Below, piece by piece: positions 8,060 through 15,608 of a stretch of DNA of 24,643 nt; position 1 is the stretch's first letter, and each line of letters starts with the position of its first letter. Made by a program: the position numbers and the translations under genes. The stretch comes from SZUA-430 sp044375275 (lineage in GTDB: Bacteria; Pseudomonadota; Alphaproteobacteria; Micropepsales; Micropepsaceae): NCBI GenBank assembly GCA_044375275.1, contig JBILMZ010000020.1:1-24643 (forward strand), in the 5' to 3' direction. The notes below the pieces were generated by a model. That model made no database searches. It was not told the DNA's origin and was given only the letters and a program-made list of their open reading frames with translations.

Positions 8060-8221
8060 GACCGATGTAAGGTGTATGTTGAACACACCGCGCGCTGCCG
8101 CAAATGGCCGTGCGAACGAACGCTTCTCCACCGTCCTCTCTCACTTTTCAGTGCAGTTTGTGTGGCAGGACCGCACGACGCGCCTCCTCGCGCCGTCGGT
8201 CCATTATGAGGACTGTAGCAG

Positions 8222-8977
8222 ATGGGCAAGAAGGCTAGCAGAAGACGCGTGCGCGACGACTATCAGGACCACTCAAAAGTCCGCGCCCTGTTCAGCAAGG
8301 GCAATGGCAAGGTTGGCGGCTGGACATCGCTAGACAAAGACTTCACTGAACGCAGCTACACCAAGAACATCAAGCCCTGCTCCGACAACCAGCGCCTGCT
8401 TATTGAAGCCATGGATCAGAGAAATCTGGTCGTCGCCGTTGGCCCGGCCGGCACGGGAAAAACCTATCTCGCCATCGCCAAGGCCGTCGAAGCACTCGAC
8501 GCCGGAAAGGTCTCCCGCATCATCCTCTCGCGGCCTGCCGTCGAAGCAGGCGAAAGCCTCGGCTACCTGCCCGGCACGCTTGAGGACAAGCTCGCGCCCT
8601 ATCTGCGCCCTCTCTACGACGCCCTGACGGAGCGGATGGGTGGCAAGCGCCTGAAGGCGCTCATGGCCGAAAACATCATCGAGATCGCGCCTGTCGCCTA
8701 CATGCGCGGGCGAACGCTGAACAATGCCTTCATCGTGATCGATGAGGCGCAAAACTGCACCTACGGCCAGCTGAAGATGATGCTGACGCGCCTGGGCTGG
8801 AAATCGACGATGGTGATTACGGGCGACCCCGACCAGACCGATCTTCTGCCGGGGATCAGCGGCCTCGGCCAGATCGCAGAGCGCCTGTCGACGCTCGAAG
8901 ACATTTCAGTGATCAGGCTTGAGGAGCGGGATATCGTTCGCCACCCGCTGGTGGCGGCAATGCTGACGGTGCTTTAG
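8222..8977 (+). CDS. PhoH-family ATPase (short form)
   Basis: A P-loop ATPase of the PhoH type, whose members are linked to RNA metabolism and, in some bacteria, phosphate stress. The 251 residues carry Walker A GPAGTGKT (74-81), the family stretch ILSRPAVEAGESLGYLPG, and Walker B IVIDEAQN (Asp174, Glu175), followed by TRLGWKSTMVITGDPDQTDL. The N-terminal 50 residues are basic and hydrophilic. There is no KH domain and no PIN domain, so this is neither the YbeZ form linked to ybeY nor PhoH2. The ATG at 8222 has GAGGA nine bases upstream. Its stop overlaps the stop of the convergent gene at 8974. The 271-base leader holds the hairpin at 8011-8059. Confidence 0.9.
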   Translation: MGKKASRRRVRDDYQDHSKVRALFSKGNGKVGGWTSLDKDFTERSYTKNIKPCSDNQRLLIEAMDQRNLVVAVGPAGTGKTYLAIAKAVEALDAGKVSRIILSRPAVEAGESLGYLPGTLEDKLAPYLRPLYDALTERMGGKRLKALMAENIIEIAPVAYMRGRTLNNAFIVIDEAQNCTYGQLKMMLTRLGWKSTMVITGDPDQTDLLPGISGLGQIAERLSTLEDISVIRLEERDIVRHPLVAAMLTVL

Positions 8978-9264
8978 GCGCTCGCCATGACCTGGGCCGT
9001 GACAAGCAGGCCCAGCGCAAGGCAAGTCACATAGGCAGCATACGACGTGCGGCTCCGGTAGCTCTGGGGCCGCACCGCAATCGACTTGGCGGCTTCCATG
9101 AAGCCCATGCTCTCGCGGGTGATGAACTGCTGGCCCGTGAAGACGATGACGACCGACGCAGCGATGAAGAACGCATCGCGCGGCGCGATCTGGCCCAACT
9201 CAAACATGACAAGGACTGCGCCCATGAGAACGACAGTCAGGATGCTGGCAATACGATCGAACAT
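8974..9264 (-). CDS. Small membrane protein, function unknown
   Basis: Family not recognised. It has 96 residues with three hydrophobic segments: one near the N-terminus (about 7-23), one at about 30-45, and one at the C-terminus (about 76-94). A polar, basic middle (ITRESMGFMEAAKSIAVRPQSYRSRTSY) separates the second from the third. The ATG at 9264 follows AGGGAAG, although the spacing is short. It converges on phoH and the two stop codons overlap at 8974-8977. The same-strand neighbour at 9378-9680 is similar in size and hydrophobic layout, but I could not align the two convincingly. Confidence 0.65.
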   Translation of the reverse strand: MFDRIASILTVVLMGAVLVMFELGQIAPRDAFFIAASVVIVFTGQQFITRESMGFMEAAKSIAVRPQSYRSRTSYAAYVTCLALGLLVTAQVMASA

Positions 9265-9318
9265 CTTCCCTACCCGCTGCTGATATTGCAGTTGCGAACG
9301 GAACAGGAAATAAATCGT

Positions 9319-9346
9319 TCACTCGCCTCTTTCAAGGCGAAAGTGA
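9319..9346 (-). terminator. Hairpin between two small membrane-protein genes, possible weak terminator
   Basis: TCAC plus TCGCCT (9319-9328) pairs with AGGCGA and GTGA (9335-9346), with a two-base AA bulge and a six-base loop. On the minus strand it lies 32 bases past the stop of the 100-residue gene and is followed by a mixed ACGATTTATTT rather than a pure T-run. It could end that message or sit in the leader of the 96-residue gene. Confidence 0.35.
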
Positions 9347-9377
9347 CACCAGCGTCATCAAATCACTACGATGTGAT

Positions 9378-9680
9378 CTAAGTCCCTGTGAGGGCTGCCA
9401 GAACGCAGAACCCGAGCAGCCCAGCCCAGAGCAAGCTGACAAGGTAAACGCCTGCAACGTACTCCGTGGGCCAGGTACCCTGCCGACCCAGCTTTTGTGC
9501 AGTTGCGGCAAGGAGATGCGGCCCGGAAAGGATCATCAGGGCAATCACCAGCAGCCGCGAGACGTTGTCCTTCTCGAGGTCAACCGCTTCGCTCAAAAGG
9601 CGGAAAACCTGGGAAACGGCCAGCGAAAGCACAAAGCCTGCGAGCAGGGCCACAAAAACAGTCTGAAGATCGAACGCCAT
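9378..9680 (-). CDS. Small membrane protein, function unknown
   Basis: Family not recognised. I choose the ATG at 9680 (100 residues, MAFDLQTV), which has GGAG seven bases upstream. A longer frame opens with TTG at 9698 without support. Hydrophobic segments lie at about 7-26, 42-60 and 76-97, with a charged loop (SEAVDLEKDNVSR) after the first. This gives three spans in a very small protein, with the N-terminus probably cytoplasmic or periplasmic depending on the loop charges. The neighbours suggest no role. The leader upstream (9681-9947) also serves the divergent gene at 9948. Confidence 0.68.
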   Translation of the reverse strand: MAFDLQTVFVALLAGFVLSLAVSQVFRLLSEAVDLEKDNVSRLLVIALMILSGPHLLAATAQKLGRQGTWPTEYVAGVYLVSLLWAGLLGFCVLAALTGT

Positions 9681-9947
9681 GGGGTCTCCGCAATCCAACA
9701 GGCCTCAGGACTGCATGTTGGGTGCCATGCAGCACGGCCCGCCGATCACGGGTTTTTGCGCTTTGCGACACTAAATTGTGCCGGATTGGTTCACTTCCCC
9801 CATTGCGCCGCGACGAATGCCTAGGCACCCTGTGAACGAACCGTCTTGAATTGGACTGTGGTGCGGACGCAACGATGAAGAATCGGAATGCCACACCCCA
9901 TGAGATTTCGGACACACCCGTCACGACTCAGGGCAATAGTCGCCGCC

Positions 9948-10706
9948 ATGAAGATCGACCAGAGAGACGCTGATGCCGCCCTTGGCGGAGGAGAGGTTCA
10001 CTCTCACTCCAGCTGGATTTTGCCGCTGATTGTAATTCTGGTTGCCGGCGCCATTGGCGTTGGCGTGTTCGTTTTTCTGGCCGGCCCAACGGTCGAGGAA
10101 GTCCAGGGAAATTTCCAGGGCAACACCTACTCCCCGACCGCCGACAAGACCAGGGCCCGCATCAACATCGACGGCGCGGTGTTTGTGATCCCCGCCAAAT
10201 ACACGATGCACAGGCGCTCGCGCGCCAGCGGCGACCAGGAAAACGTTCCCATGCACGCGCTGCTGCCGGACCTGGAAGCCTGGACGCCGGGCAAGGCCGC
10301 AGAATTCTCGAGCAACAACGCGAGCGCGCGCGTGATCCGCTTCACGCTGGCGGTTGATCGCTCACGCCTGACCTATGAGAAGAAGTTCGACAGGGGCATC
10401 CGTCCGCTGGCCGACAATCCCGACGGCGAACCCGGCCCCTTCGGCCTGACGCAATACAAGTTCAGCCAGGGAACGGGCTACGAGAATACCGAATGGTTCT
10501 CGGCCACGCTCGAAGACGGATCAATGCTGGTCATGCGCTGTGACGCATCAGCCAACAAGGACTTCGGCTCGAATTGCATACGCGTCACGCGCCCGAACGA
10601 CGAAGTCGGATTGACATATCAGTTCAAGCGCTCCCAGCTTCAGCACTGGAAAGAGGCTGACGCCGGCATCATGGCACTCATCAACTCGTTCAGGCCAAAG
10701 AAGTAG
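9948..10706 (+). CDS. Single-span membrane protein with large extracytoplasmic domain, unknown function
   Basis: No recognised family. From the ATG at 9948 the protein has 252 residues: a polar 22-residue head, one membrane segment (about 23-45), then about 200 soluble residues that would sit in the periplasm. These include a conspicuous NGDGEPGPFGLTQYKF-like region (PDGEPGPFGL) and two cysteines in the segment VMRCDASANKDFGSNCIRV that could form a disulphide. An upstream in-frame ATG at 9888 would add 20 basic residues. Neither start has a good ribosome site, so the choice rests on the downstream start giving a normal topology. It converges with the DUF3126 gene, five bases apart. Coding statistics and the clean topology support a real gene. 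Confidence 0.75.
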   Translation: MKIDQRDADAALGGGEVHSHSSWILPLIVILVAGAIGVGVFVFLAGPTVEEVQGNFQGNTYSPTADKTRARINIDGAVFVIPAKYTMHRRSRASGDQENVPMHALLPDLEAWTPGKAAEFSSNNASARVIRFTLAVDRSRLTYEKKFDRGIRPLADNPDGEPGPFGLTQYKFSQGTGYENTEWFSATLEDGSMLVMRCDASANKDFGSNCIRVTRPNDEVGLTYQFKRSQLQHWKEADAGIMALINSFRPKK

Positions 10707-10711
10707 CCTGT

Positions 10712-10948
10712 TCAGTTCTTCTTGAGAACCGCGCTCGCGGGCGGAAGGTCCATGTCAAGGATCGCCATCTCGAAGTGATAGGTCGTCTCGCCGTCTTCAG
10801 TATCCTTGAAAATGACGCCGATGAACTCGTCACCCACCATCACTTCCACGGAGTCTTTCTTGTTCGGGCGGGCTTCGATGCGGATCGTGTCCAGGCGGAA
10901 AAGTGAGCGCAGGTATTTTTCGACACGCAGGATTTCAGTCTTGTCCAC
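10712..10948 (-). CDS. DUF3126 family protein
   Basis: A small conserved alphaproteobacterial protein of unknown function. The 78 residues begin MDKTEILRVEKYLRSLF and contain the hallmark stretch VEVMVGDEFIGVIFKDTEDGE followed by YHFEMAILDMDL, which I recognise as DUF3126. The start is a GTG at 10948 with GGAG about ten bases upstream. In other alphaproteobacteria, as I remember them, this gene follows cysE closely. Here cysE is 2.5 kb away on the same strand, with an unknown gene and a divergent oxidoreductase in between. It follows the gene at 10996-11778 by 47 bases and may share its message. Confidence 0.85.
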   Translation of the reverse strand: MDKTEILRVEKYLRSLFRLDTIRIEARPNKKDSVEVMVGDEFIGVIFKDTEDGETTYHFEMAILDMDLPPASAVLKKN

Positions 10949-10995
10949 GGCGGCATGGCTCCGGTTGAATGGCGCTGCATATTGCAGGCACGACC

Positions 10996-11778
10996 TTAAT
11001 CTTCAACCAGATATCCCTGCAACCACAACCGGCCGGTTATTTCGTCCCCAGGCTTGGGAAAATAGCCCGCAGGCAAAACATGTTCCGCGGCATAAAGCGC
11101 GACATCGACCATCGACTGGCCACTGCGGGCCACAGTGACGCGCATGCGATACACGGTGCCCTCGCCGACCCGCATCGGATAGACGTGCTGCACGGTGGCC
11201 CTGAACTCGTAGTCGTCACTGCCGCCGCTGCGGGCGGGCTTCAGCACATCCGCCGGGACGATCGTGTCGGCATCCTTGACCAGTCGAAGCCCGTAGGGAC
11301 GCGCTGAATACGCAAAGGCGGACAGGGCAAACTGATAGCTCTCGCCGACCCGGTACCCGCGCCCGTTCTTGAAAAACAGCGTGTCAAAGAACGAGAGCTC
11401 TGCACCATCCTTTGTACGCCCGCGAACCTGCCCCTCGGCACCTGAACCGACGCTTGCAACGTGCTCCACCCTCACTGGATGAGTGATCGCACCAGCTGCG
11501 AAGGGAAAGGCCGTAAGCACGCACCCGGACGCTGACTTGCGCTCCGTGAGCAGAAGCACCATGTGCCGCAATTCGCCATCACCTTCGGCCATGGCCGTCA
11601 GCGTATCGGCCTTGCCGCCATTCGGCATCGCACGCTCTTCGGGAAGTTCCACCTGGGCGATGATGCTCGACGACGAAACGACACTCTTGATCCGCGCACG
11701 GATCTCGTCTGGCGCATCGGGGTAAACCGAAGCCCAGTGCGTCGCGTGTGCATCAAGAACGGCGCTGTTTTTTTCCAT
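10996..11778 (-). CDS. Conserved-looking soluble protein, function unknown
   Basis: I do not recognise the family. I start it at the ATG at 11778 (260 residues); an in-frame GTG at 11796 adds six residues with no ribosome site. There is no signal peptide or membrane segment. The second half is rich in beta-type stretches, with an end (PGDEITGRLWLQGYLVED) that resembles a small beta-barrel or OB-like strand pattern, though this is only an impression. The 89 bases between this gene and the divergent oxidoreductase at 11868 must hold both promoters. It may be co-transcribed with DUF3126 downstream. Confidence 0.7.
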   Translation of the reverse strand: MEKNSAVLDAHATHWASVYPDAPDEIRARIKSVVSSSSIIAQVELPEERAMPNGGKADTLTAMAEGDGELRHMVLLLTERKSASGCVLTAFPFAAGAITHPVRVEHVASVGSGAEGQVRGRTKDGAELSFFDTLFFKNGRGYRVGESYQFALSAFAYSARPYGLRLVKDADTIVPADVLKPARSGGSDDYEFRATVQHVYPMRVGEGTVYRMRVTVARSGQSMVDVALYAAEHVLPAGYFPKPGDEITGRLWLQGYLVED

Positions 11779-11867
11779 GCTGTGGCTACTAGGCACGCTT
11801 CTACTGTTGTTGGCAAGAGCGTGCTACGGTGCAGCCCTCTTCGAAAATATTGCGCTCAAAGATTCGC

Positions 11868-13148
11868 ATGTCAAACAGTTCAGCACGCTCGTACTATCAC
11901 GCAACAGCAACAGGGTTTTCACCACGCCCTGCCCTCAAAGAATCCATGCATGCGGATGTCTGCATAATCGGCGCAGGATACACGGGGCTATCGTGTGCGC
12001 TTCACCTGGCGCAGGCCGGATTGAAAGTGATTGTTCTCGAAGCAGAGCAGGCCGGATATGGCGCATCTGGCCGCAACGGTGGCCACGTCATTCCGGGTCA
12101 GCGCATCGATCAGGTCGAACTGGAAAAACGTTATGGCCAAACGCACGCACGCGCAATGTGGTCACTCGCCCTCGAAGCGCAGTCGATGGTGCGGACGCTG
12201 GTACAAGCGCACAAAATCGAGTGTGGCGTCAAGACCGGACACCTCACCGCTGCCGTGCGCAAGAGCCATGCAATCGACTTGCAGAACTATGTCGAGCATC
12301 TGGACAGGCACTACAACTACAAATCGGCACGATATGTGACGGAAGCAGAGATACCGAAGTATGTCGCCACGGATTTGTACAAGGGCGGTCTCTATGACGA
12401 GGCAGGCCTGCACCTGCATCCGCTCAACTTTACACTCGGCCTTGCGCGCGCAGCCGAAAGCGCCGGCGCAACAATATTTCACGATTCAAGGGTGACGCGC
12501 GTCGACGCTGGAAATCCCGTGAGGACACAGACCGCAACGGCATCCGTGACGTCCTCATTCGTTGTCTACGCTTGCAATGGTTATCTCGAGGATCTTGCCC
12601 CCGACCTCGCAGCTTCAATCATGCCGATTTCGAACTACGTCGCAGCGACGGAACCACTGTCAGCCGAGCAGGCAAAAGCACTGATGCCACCCGATGCCGC
12701 CATCACAGACACGAAATTCGTTCTCGACTACTATCGTCTGTCTGAAGACAACCGGCTGGTATTTGGCGGCGGAGAAACCTATGGCGCCCGCGACGCTGAT
12801 GATGCCGAGCGTTTCGTACGCCCGTGCATCGAGCGGGTCTTTCCGCAGCTCGCCGGCATCGGCATCCCCTATGCGTGGGGTGGTCGCCTCGCCATCACGA
12901 TGCCGCGCCTGCCGCATGTCGGACGTCGATCACCCAACGTCTATTTCGCTCAGGGATACTCGGGCCAGGGCGTGGCGATCGCCACCCTGTGCGGCAAGCT
13001 CATCGCGGAGGCCATCGGCAACCAGGCGGAAAGATTTGATGTTATGGCAAATCTGAAGATCCCAAGGCTGCCGGGCGGCGTGCTTTTTCGTCAGCCACTG
13101 CTGCAATTGGGGTTGATGTGGTACGCGCTGCGTGACCGGTTGGGTTAA
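11868..13148 (+). CDS. FAD-dependent amine oxidoreductase (DAO family, PuuB/OrdL-like)
   Basis: A flavoprotein oxidase or dehydrogenase acting on an amine or amino-acid derivative, such as gamma-glutamylputrescine. From the ATG at 11868 (426 residues) the head SYYHATATGFSPRPALKESM resembles the N-terminal segment seen in PuuB-type proteins. The FAD-binding Rossmann motif IIGAGYTGLSCALHLAQAG (34-52) and the second motif GYGASGRNGGH (63-73) follow. The C-terminal flavin segment is FAQGYSGQGVAIATLCGKLIAEAI. An upstream GTG at 11829 in the same frame would add 13 residues; it is less likely because the added residues do not resemble the family. No puu partners lie nearby, so the exact substrate is open. 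It is divergent from the gene at 10996. Confidence 0.87.
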   Translation: MSNSSARSYYHATATGFSPRPALKESMHADVCIIGAGYTGLSCALHLAQAGLKVIVLEAEQAGYGASGRNGGHVIPGQRIDQVELEKRYGQTHARAMWSLALEAQSMVRTLVQAHKIECGVKTGHLTAAVRKSHAIDLQNYVEHLDRHYNYKSARYVTEAEIPKYVATDLYKGGLYDEAGLHLHPLNFTLGLARAAESAGATIFHDSRVTRVDAGNPVRTQTATASVTSSFVVYACNGYLEDLAPDLAASIMPISNYVAATEPLSAEQAKALMPPDAAITDTKFVLDYYRLSEDNRLVFGGGETYGARDADDAERFVRPCIERVFPQLAGIGIPYAWGGRLAITMPRLPHVGRRSPNVYFAQGYSGQGVAIATLCGKLIAEAIGNQAERFDVMANLKIPRLPGGVLFRQPLLQLGLMWYALRDRLG

Positions 13149-13173
13149 TGCAAAAAACCTCTCGACCGTTTGC

Positions 13174-13188
13174 GCTCTTCGTGAGAGC
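13174..13188 (+). promoter_or_regulatory. Short hairpin in the leader of the 25-codon ORF
   Basis: GCTCT (13174-13178) pairs with AGAGC (13184-13188) across a five-base loop. A second short stem follows directly, TTCGT (13198-13202) with ACGAA (13208-13212), loop AACCC, whose 3' arm runs into the Shine-Dalgarno sequence at 13211. Each is modest alone, but their order before an exceptional ribosome site suggests a structured 5' leader. Confidence 0.4.
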
Positions 13189-13225
13189 CTAGCTTCGTTC
13201 GTAACCCACGAAAGGAGGTGATCCG

Positions 13226-13303
13226 ATGTCGAGTGAGAATTTGGTGCTGAGTGGAAGCCTGAAGGTCACAAGGACGCTGGAGCAACCTCTGGGTCCAAAC
13301 TGA
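13226..13303 (+). CDS. 25-residue small ORF behind a perfect full-length Shine-Dalgarno sequence
   Basis: The frame starts at ATG 13226, ends in TGA at 13301-13303 and encodes a peptide beginning MSSENLVLSGSLKV and ending LEQPLGPN. Upstream, AAAGGAGGTGATCC (13211-13224) is complementary to the 16S rRNA 3' end over about 13 bases (GATCACCTCCTTT), far longer than the usual 4-6. The gap from its GGAGG core to the ATG is seven bases, which is normal. Two short hairpins precede it and three follow, the last a strong terminator, so it looks like a self-contained transcript of roughly 200 bases. ACCTC at 13285-13289, inside the frame, could pair with the GAGGT of the ribosome site. Whether the peptide or the RNA is the product is unknown. 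I recognise no peptide family. Confidence 0.5.
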   Translation: MSSENLVLSGSLKVTRTLEQPLGPN

Positions 13304-13309
13304 TTTTCA

Positions 13310-13341
13310 TGATCATTCGATCAGGGCTCTGACAACAGCCC
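13310..13341 (+). other. Two tandem small hairpins after the 25-codon ORF
   Basis: TGATC (13310-13314) pairs with GATCA (13319-13323), loop ATTC. Immediately after it GGGCT (13324-13328) pairs with AGCCC (13337-13341), loop CTGACAAC. They lie between the small ORF stop and its terminator without any gap between the stems, an arrangement more like a structured RNA than a random 3' end. Confidence 0.4.
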
Positions 13342-13349
13342 GTCTCACG

Positions 13350-13376
13350 AAGGGCCGCAGCGATGCGGCCCTTTTT
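13350..13376 (+). terminator. Strong intrinsic terminator of the small-ORF transcript
   Basis: AAGGGCCGCA (13350-13359) pairs perfectly with TGCGGCCCTT (13364-13373) around a GCGA tetraloop, followed by T bases to 13376. The T-run is on the plus strand only, so it ends plus-strand transcription from the oxidoreductase/small-ORF side and not cysE. Confidence 0.85.
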
Positions 13377-13436
13377 GATGTTGGAAATGGATGACTTTGA
13401 AATCCAGTCCACCCTCGAAGAAGAGCGGGACGCCAG

Positions 13437-14276
13437 TCAGATCTGGTAGTCGCCCGTGTATTCCTGGATAAGGTGGTTCATCTCGTGCGCGGGCTTGTCA
13501 CAACCGGCGCAACCGATAACTTTCGCAGGCACGCCTGCAACGGTGCAGCGTTCCGGCACGGCTGCCAGCACCACACTGCCCGCGCCTACCCGACTATAGG
13601 CACCGACTTCGATATTGCCGAGGATGGTCGCGCTGGCGCCAATCATCACGCCGCGGCGGACTTTCGGATGGCGATCCCCCTGCTCCTTGCCGGTACCACC
13701 AAGCGTCACGCCATGCAGCATGGAAACATCGTCTTCAACGACGGCCGTTTCGCCAATCACGACACCTGTGCCGTGATCGATCATGACGCCACGCCCGACG
13801 CGCGCGGCAGGATGAATATCAACCCCGAACACTTCCGAAATACGGCTCTGGAAATGCAGGGCCATAGCCGAACGCCCCTTGGACCAGAGCCAATGGGTGA
13901 TGCGATAGGACTGCAGGGCATTGAAGCCCTTGAAGAACAGGAAGGGTTCTACGTAGGTATTGACGGCGGGATCGCGCTCGAAGATGGCAGAGAGGTCTGC
14001 GCGAACATCTTCTCCAAGCTGCGGCGCATCGGCAAAGGCCTGGTCAAAGACGAAGCGGACCTGCATCGGCCCCACGTCGTCGTTTCCGAGCTTCTGCGCC
14101 AGATGATACGAGAGCGCCTCTTCCAGCCGCTCATTGTTGAGGATCGTCGCGTGGACGAAACTCGCAAGCGCGGGTTCGGCGGAAGCCATGCGAACGGCTT
14201 CCTCCCTGAGATCCGACCACACGGGATCGCAGGTTGCAAACTTCTCGGCGATGACAGGCATGGACCGTTTTTCCAT
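13437..14276 (-). CDS. cysE: Serine O-acetyltransferase
   Basis: Acetylates L-serine with acetyl-CoA to give O-acetylserine, the first step of cysteine synthesis in the cytosol. The 279 residues have the alpha-helical N-terminal domain and then the left-handed beta-helix built of hexapeptide repeats. The signatures are DIHPAA (153-158), MIDHGTGVVIGET with catalytic His168, MLHGVTLGG (His188) and DRHPKV (201-206). The tail CAGCDKPAHEMNHLIQEYTGDYQI is hydrophilic and ends in isoleucine. In other bacteria a C-terminal Ile of CysE inserts into the CysK active site to form the cysteine synthase complex; the DYQI end fits that. The start is the ATG at 14276, with an alternative five codons later. 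It is divergent from the nitroreductase. Confidence 0.95.
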   Translation of the reverse strand: MEKRSMPVIAEKFATCDPVWSDLREEAVRMASAEPALASFVHATILNNERLEEALSYHLAQKLGNDDVGPMQVRFVFDQAFADAPQLGEDVRADLSAIFERDPAVNTYVEPFLFFKGFNALQSYRITHWLWSKGRSAMALHFQSRISEVFGVDIHPAARVGRGVMIDHGTGVVIGETAVVEDDVSMLHGVTLGGTGKEQGDRHPKVRRGVMIGASATILGNIEVGAYSRVGAGSVVLAAVPERCTVAGVPAKVIGCAGCDKPAHEMNHLIQEYTGDYQI

Positions 14277-14359
14277 GGATGAATTCTAGCACAAATGGTG
14301 TGAAAGAGTTAGTGAATCAAGCTTCCGTCAAACCGGATTAACCTCGGAAACCAGACAAC

Positions 14360-14950
14360 ATGACCAGCCAGGCCCTCAATATTTCGGCCCCACAGACCCT
14401 CGATTTACTAAGAACCAGGCGGTCCGGCTCGGCCAAGACGATGACCGGACCCGGCCCCGACAATGAGCAAATCCAAACCCTTCTGGCATGCGCTTCGCGC
14501 ATTCCTGACCATGGCAAGCTGGCGCCCTGGCGCTTCATCACATTCACGGGGGACGCGCGGACGCGGTTCGGAAATGTGCTCGCTGACGCGGTCAGGAAGG
14601 CGGATCCGTCTGTAACCGATGAACGGATTGCGCAGGAGCGGAACAGGTTTCTCCGTGCACCCGTTGTCATTGGCGTCGTCAGCAGGGTTCGAACCGGAGT
14701 CCCGATACCGGAATGGGAACAGGTTCTCTCCGCTGGTGCGAGCTGCCAGACCCTTCTGATTGCCGCTCACGCAATGGGATTTGTCGCGAACTGGATAACG
14801 GAGTGGTACGCGTACGACGCGAACGTCCATGTTGCGCTAGGTCTGGCGGAAGGGGAGCGGATCGCGGGCTTCATATACATTGGTCAGCCTGTCGAACCAC
14901 TGTCGGATCGTCCACGGCCGCCGCTTGAGACGATCGTATCGGCGTTCTGA
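14360..14950 (+). CDS. Nitroreductase-family flavoprotein (YdjA-like)
   Basis: An FMN-dependent NAD(P)H oxidoreductase of the nitroreductase fold, 196 residues, close to the size of the minimal YdjA group. The N-terminal LDLLRTRRSGSAKTM (FMN-phosphate-binding arginines) and the segment ACASRIPDHGKLAPWRFITFTG match the family. The central GASCQTLLIAAHAMGFVANWIT and the C-terminal GFIYIGQPVEPLSDRPRP complete the pattern. The physiological substrate is not known for most such proteins. The ATG at 14360 has no clear ribosome site, and no better start exists close by. It converges on the histidine phosphatase gene, seven bases apart. Confidence 0.87.
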   Translation: MTSQALNISAPQTLDLLRTRRSGSAKTMTGPGPDNEQIQTLLACASRIPDHGKLAPWRFITFTGDARTRFGNVLADAVRKADPSVTDERIAQERNRFLRAPVVIGVVSRVRTGVPIPEWEQVLSAGASCQTLLIAAHAMGFVANWITEWYAYDANVHVALGLAEGERIAGFIYIGQPVEPLSDRPRPPLETIVSAF

Positions 14951-14957
14951 CGAGAGC

Positions 14958-15608
14958 TCAGAGACCCTTGCGCTCGTAGACAACCGCATTCCAGTACTTG
15001 GCGCGATGACGTCCACCATAGCGACGCCATCCGCGCTTGCGCAGCGTACGCCCGACAATCGCATTGAAGTATCCGTGTGCCACAAGAACGGCGATCCCGT
15101 CTTCCTGGGCAACCTTTCCGAGCATGTCGACAGCCTGCTCCGCACGCCCTTTGGCGTCGCCGAAATCCTCGATGCCGCCATGATGGCCAGCGTGCCACGC
15201 AACCCGCGCCAGGATCGCCCATGCGGCAGGCTTGAGGCGAACGAGAGGAACCTTGGGTGACTTGAGCTGCGCTTCCATGAAGATGGGACTTTGCTGGACC
15301 ACAGCATGGGGCGCGAGGGCACGGGCACTTTCACGTGCGCGAGGACGATCCGACGCAAACACCCGGCGAGCCTGGCGCACAAGATCCATGAGCCAGTCAG
15401 GCGGCAGGTTCTCCGGATCAAGTCCGGCCCGCTCATACTGATCGATGAAGTCCTGGAATTTCTTGTGCGAAAGCCAGCGGCTGCGCCCAACATCGGGCTT
15501 GCCGTGACGTATCAGAACAATTCTGATGGGGTTCTCCTCCGGGCGCAGCCGGCGTCTGCGCACCTTCAGTTCTTTGGCACCCTCAATTTCCATGTTCTCA
15601 AAACTCAT
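14958..15608 (-). CDS. Histidine phosphatase family protein (phosphoglycerate-mutase fold)
   Basis: A phosphatase using a phospho-histidine intermediate. The N-terminal RIVLIRHGKPDV carries the RHG motif (34-36, His35 nucleophile). ASDRPRARES (85-94) supplies further phosphate-binding residues, and LVAHGYFN (175-182) carries the second catalytic His178. Length is 216 residues from the ATG at 15608. A second ATG at 15593 (five residues later) lies on the same CATG as the start of the divergent crotonase gene and has GAG seven bases upstream. The basic region before RHG (KVRRRRLRPEE) is an extension. The substrate is unknown; most relatives are broad-range phosphatases. Confidence 0.85.
   Translation of the reverse strand: MSFENMEIEGAKELKVRRRRLRPEENPIRIVLIRHGKPDVGRSRWLSHKKFQDFIDQYERAGLDPENLPPDWLMDLVRQARRVFASDRPRARESARALAPHAVVQQSPIFMEAQLKSPKVPLVRLKPAAWAILARVAWHAGHHGGIEDFGDAKGRAEQAVDMLGKVAQEDGIAVLVAHGYFNAIVGRTLRKRGWRRYGGRHRAKYWNAVVYERKGL

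Noticed and set aside
11829..11867. GTG-initiated extension of the FAD oxidoreductase
   Set aside because: The residues added do not resemble the family, and the ATG at 11868 gives the expected N-terminus.
13473..14282. A 269-codon plus-strand frame
   Set aside because: It is the antisense shadow of cysE, with no ribosome site and no protein-family character.
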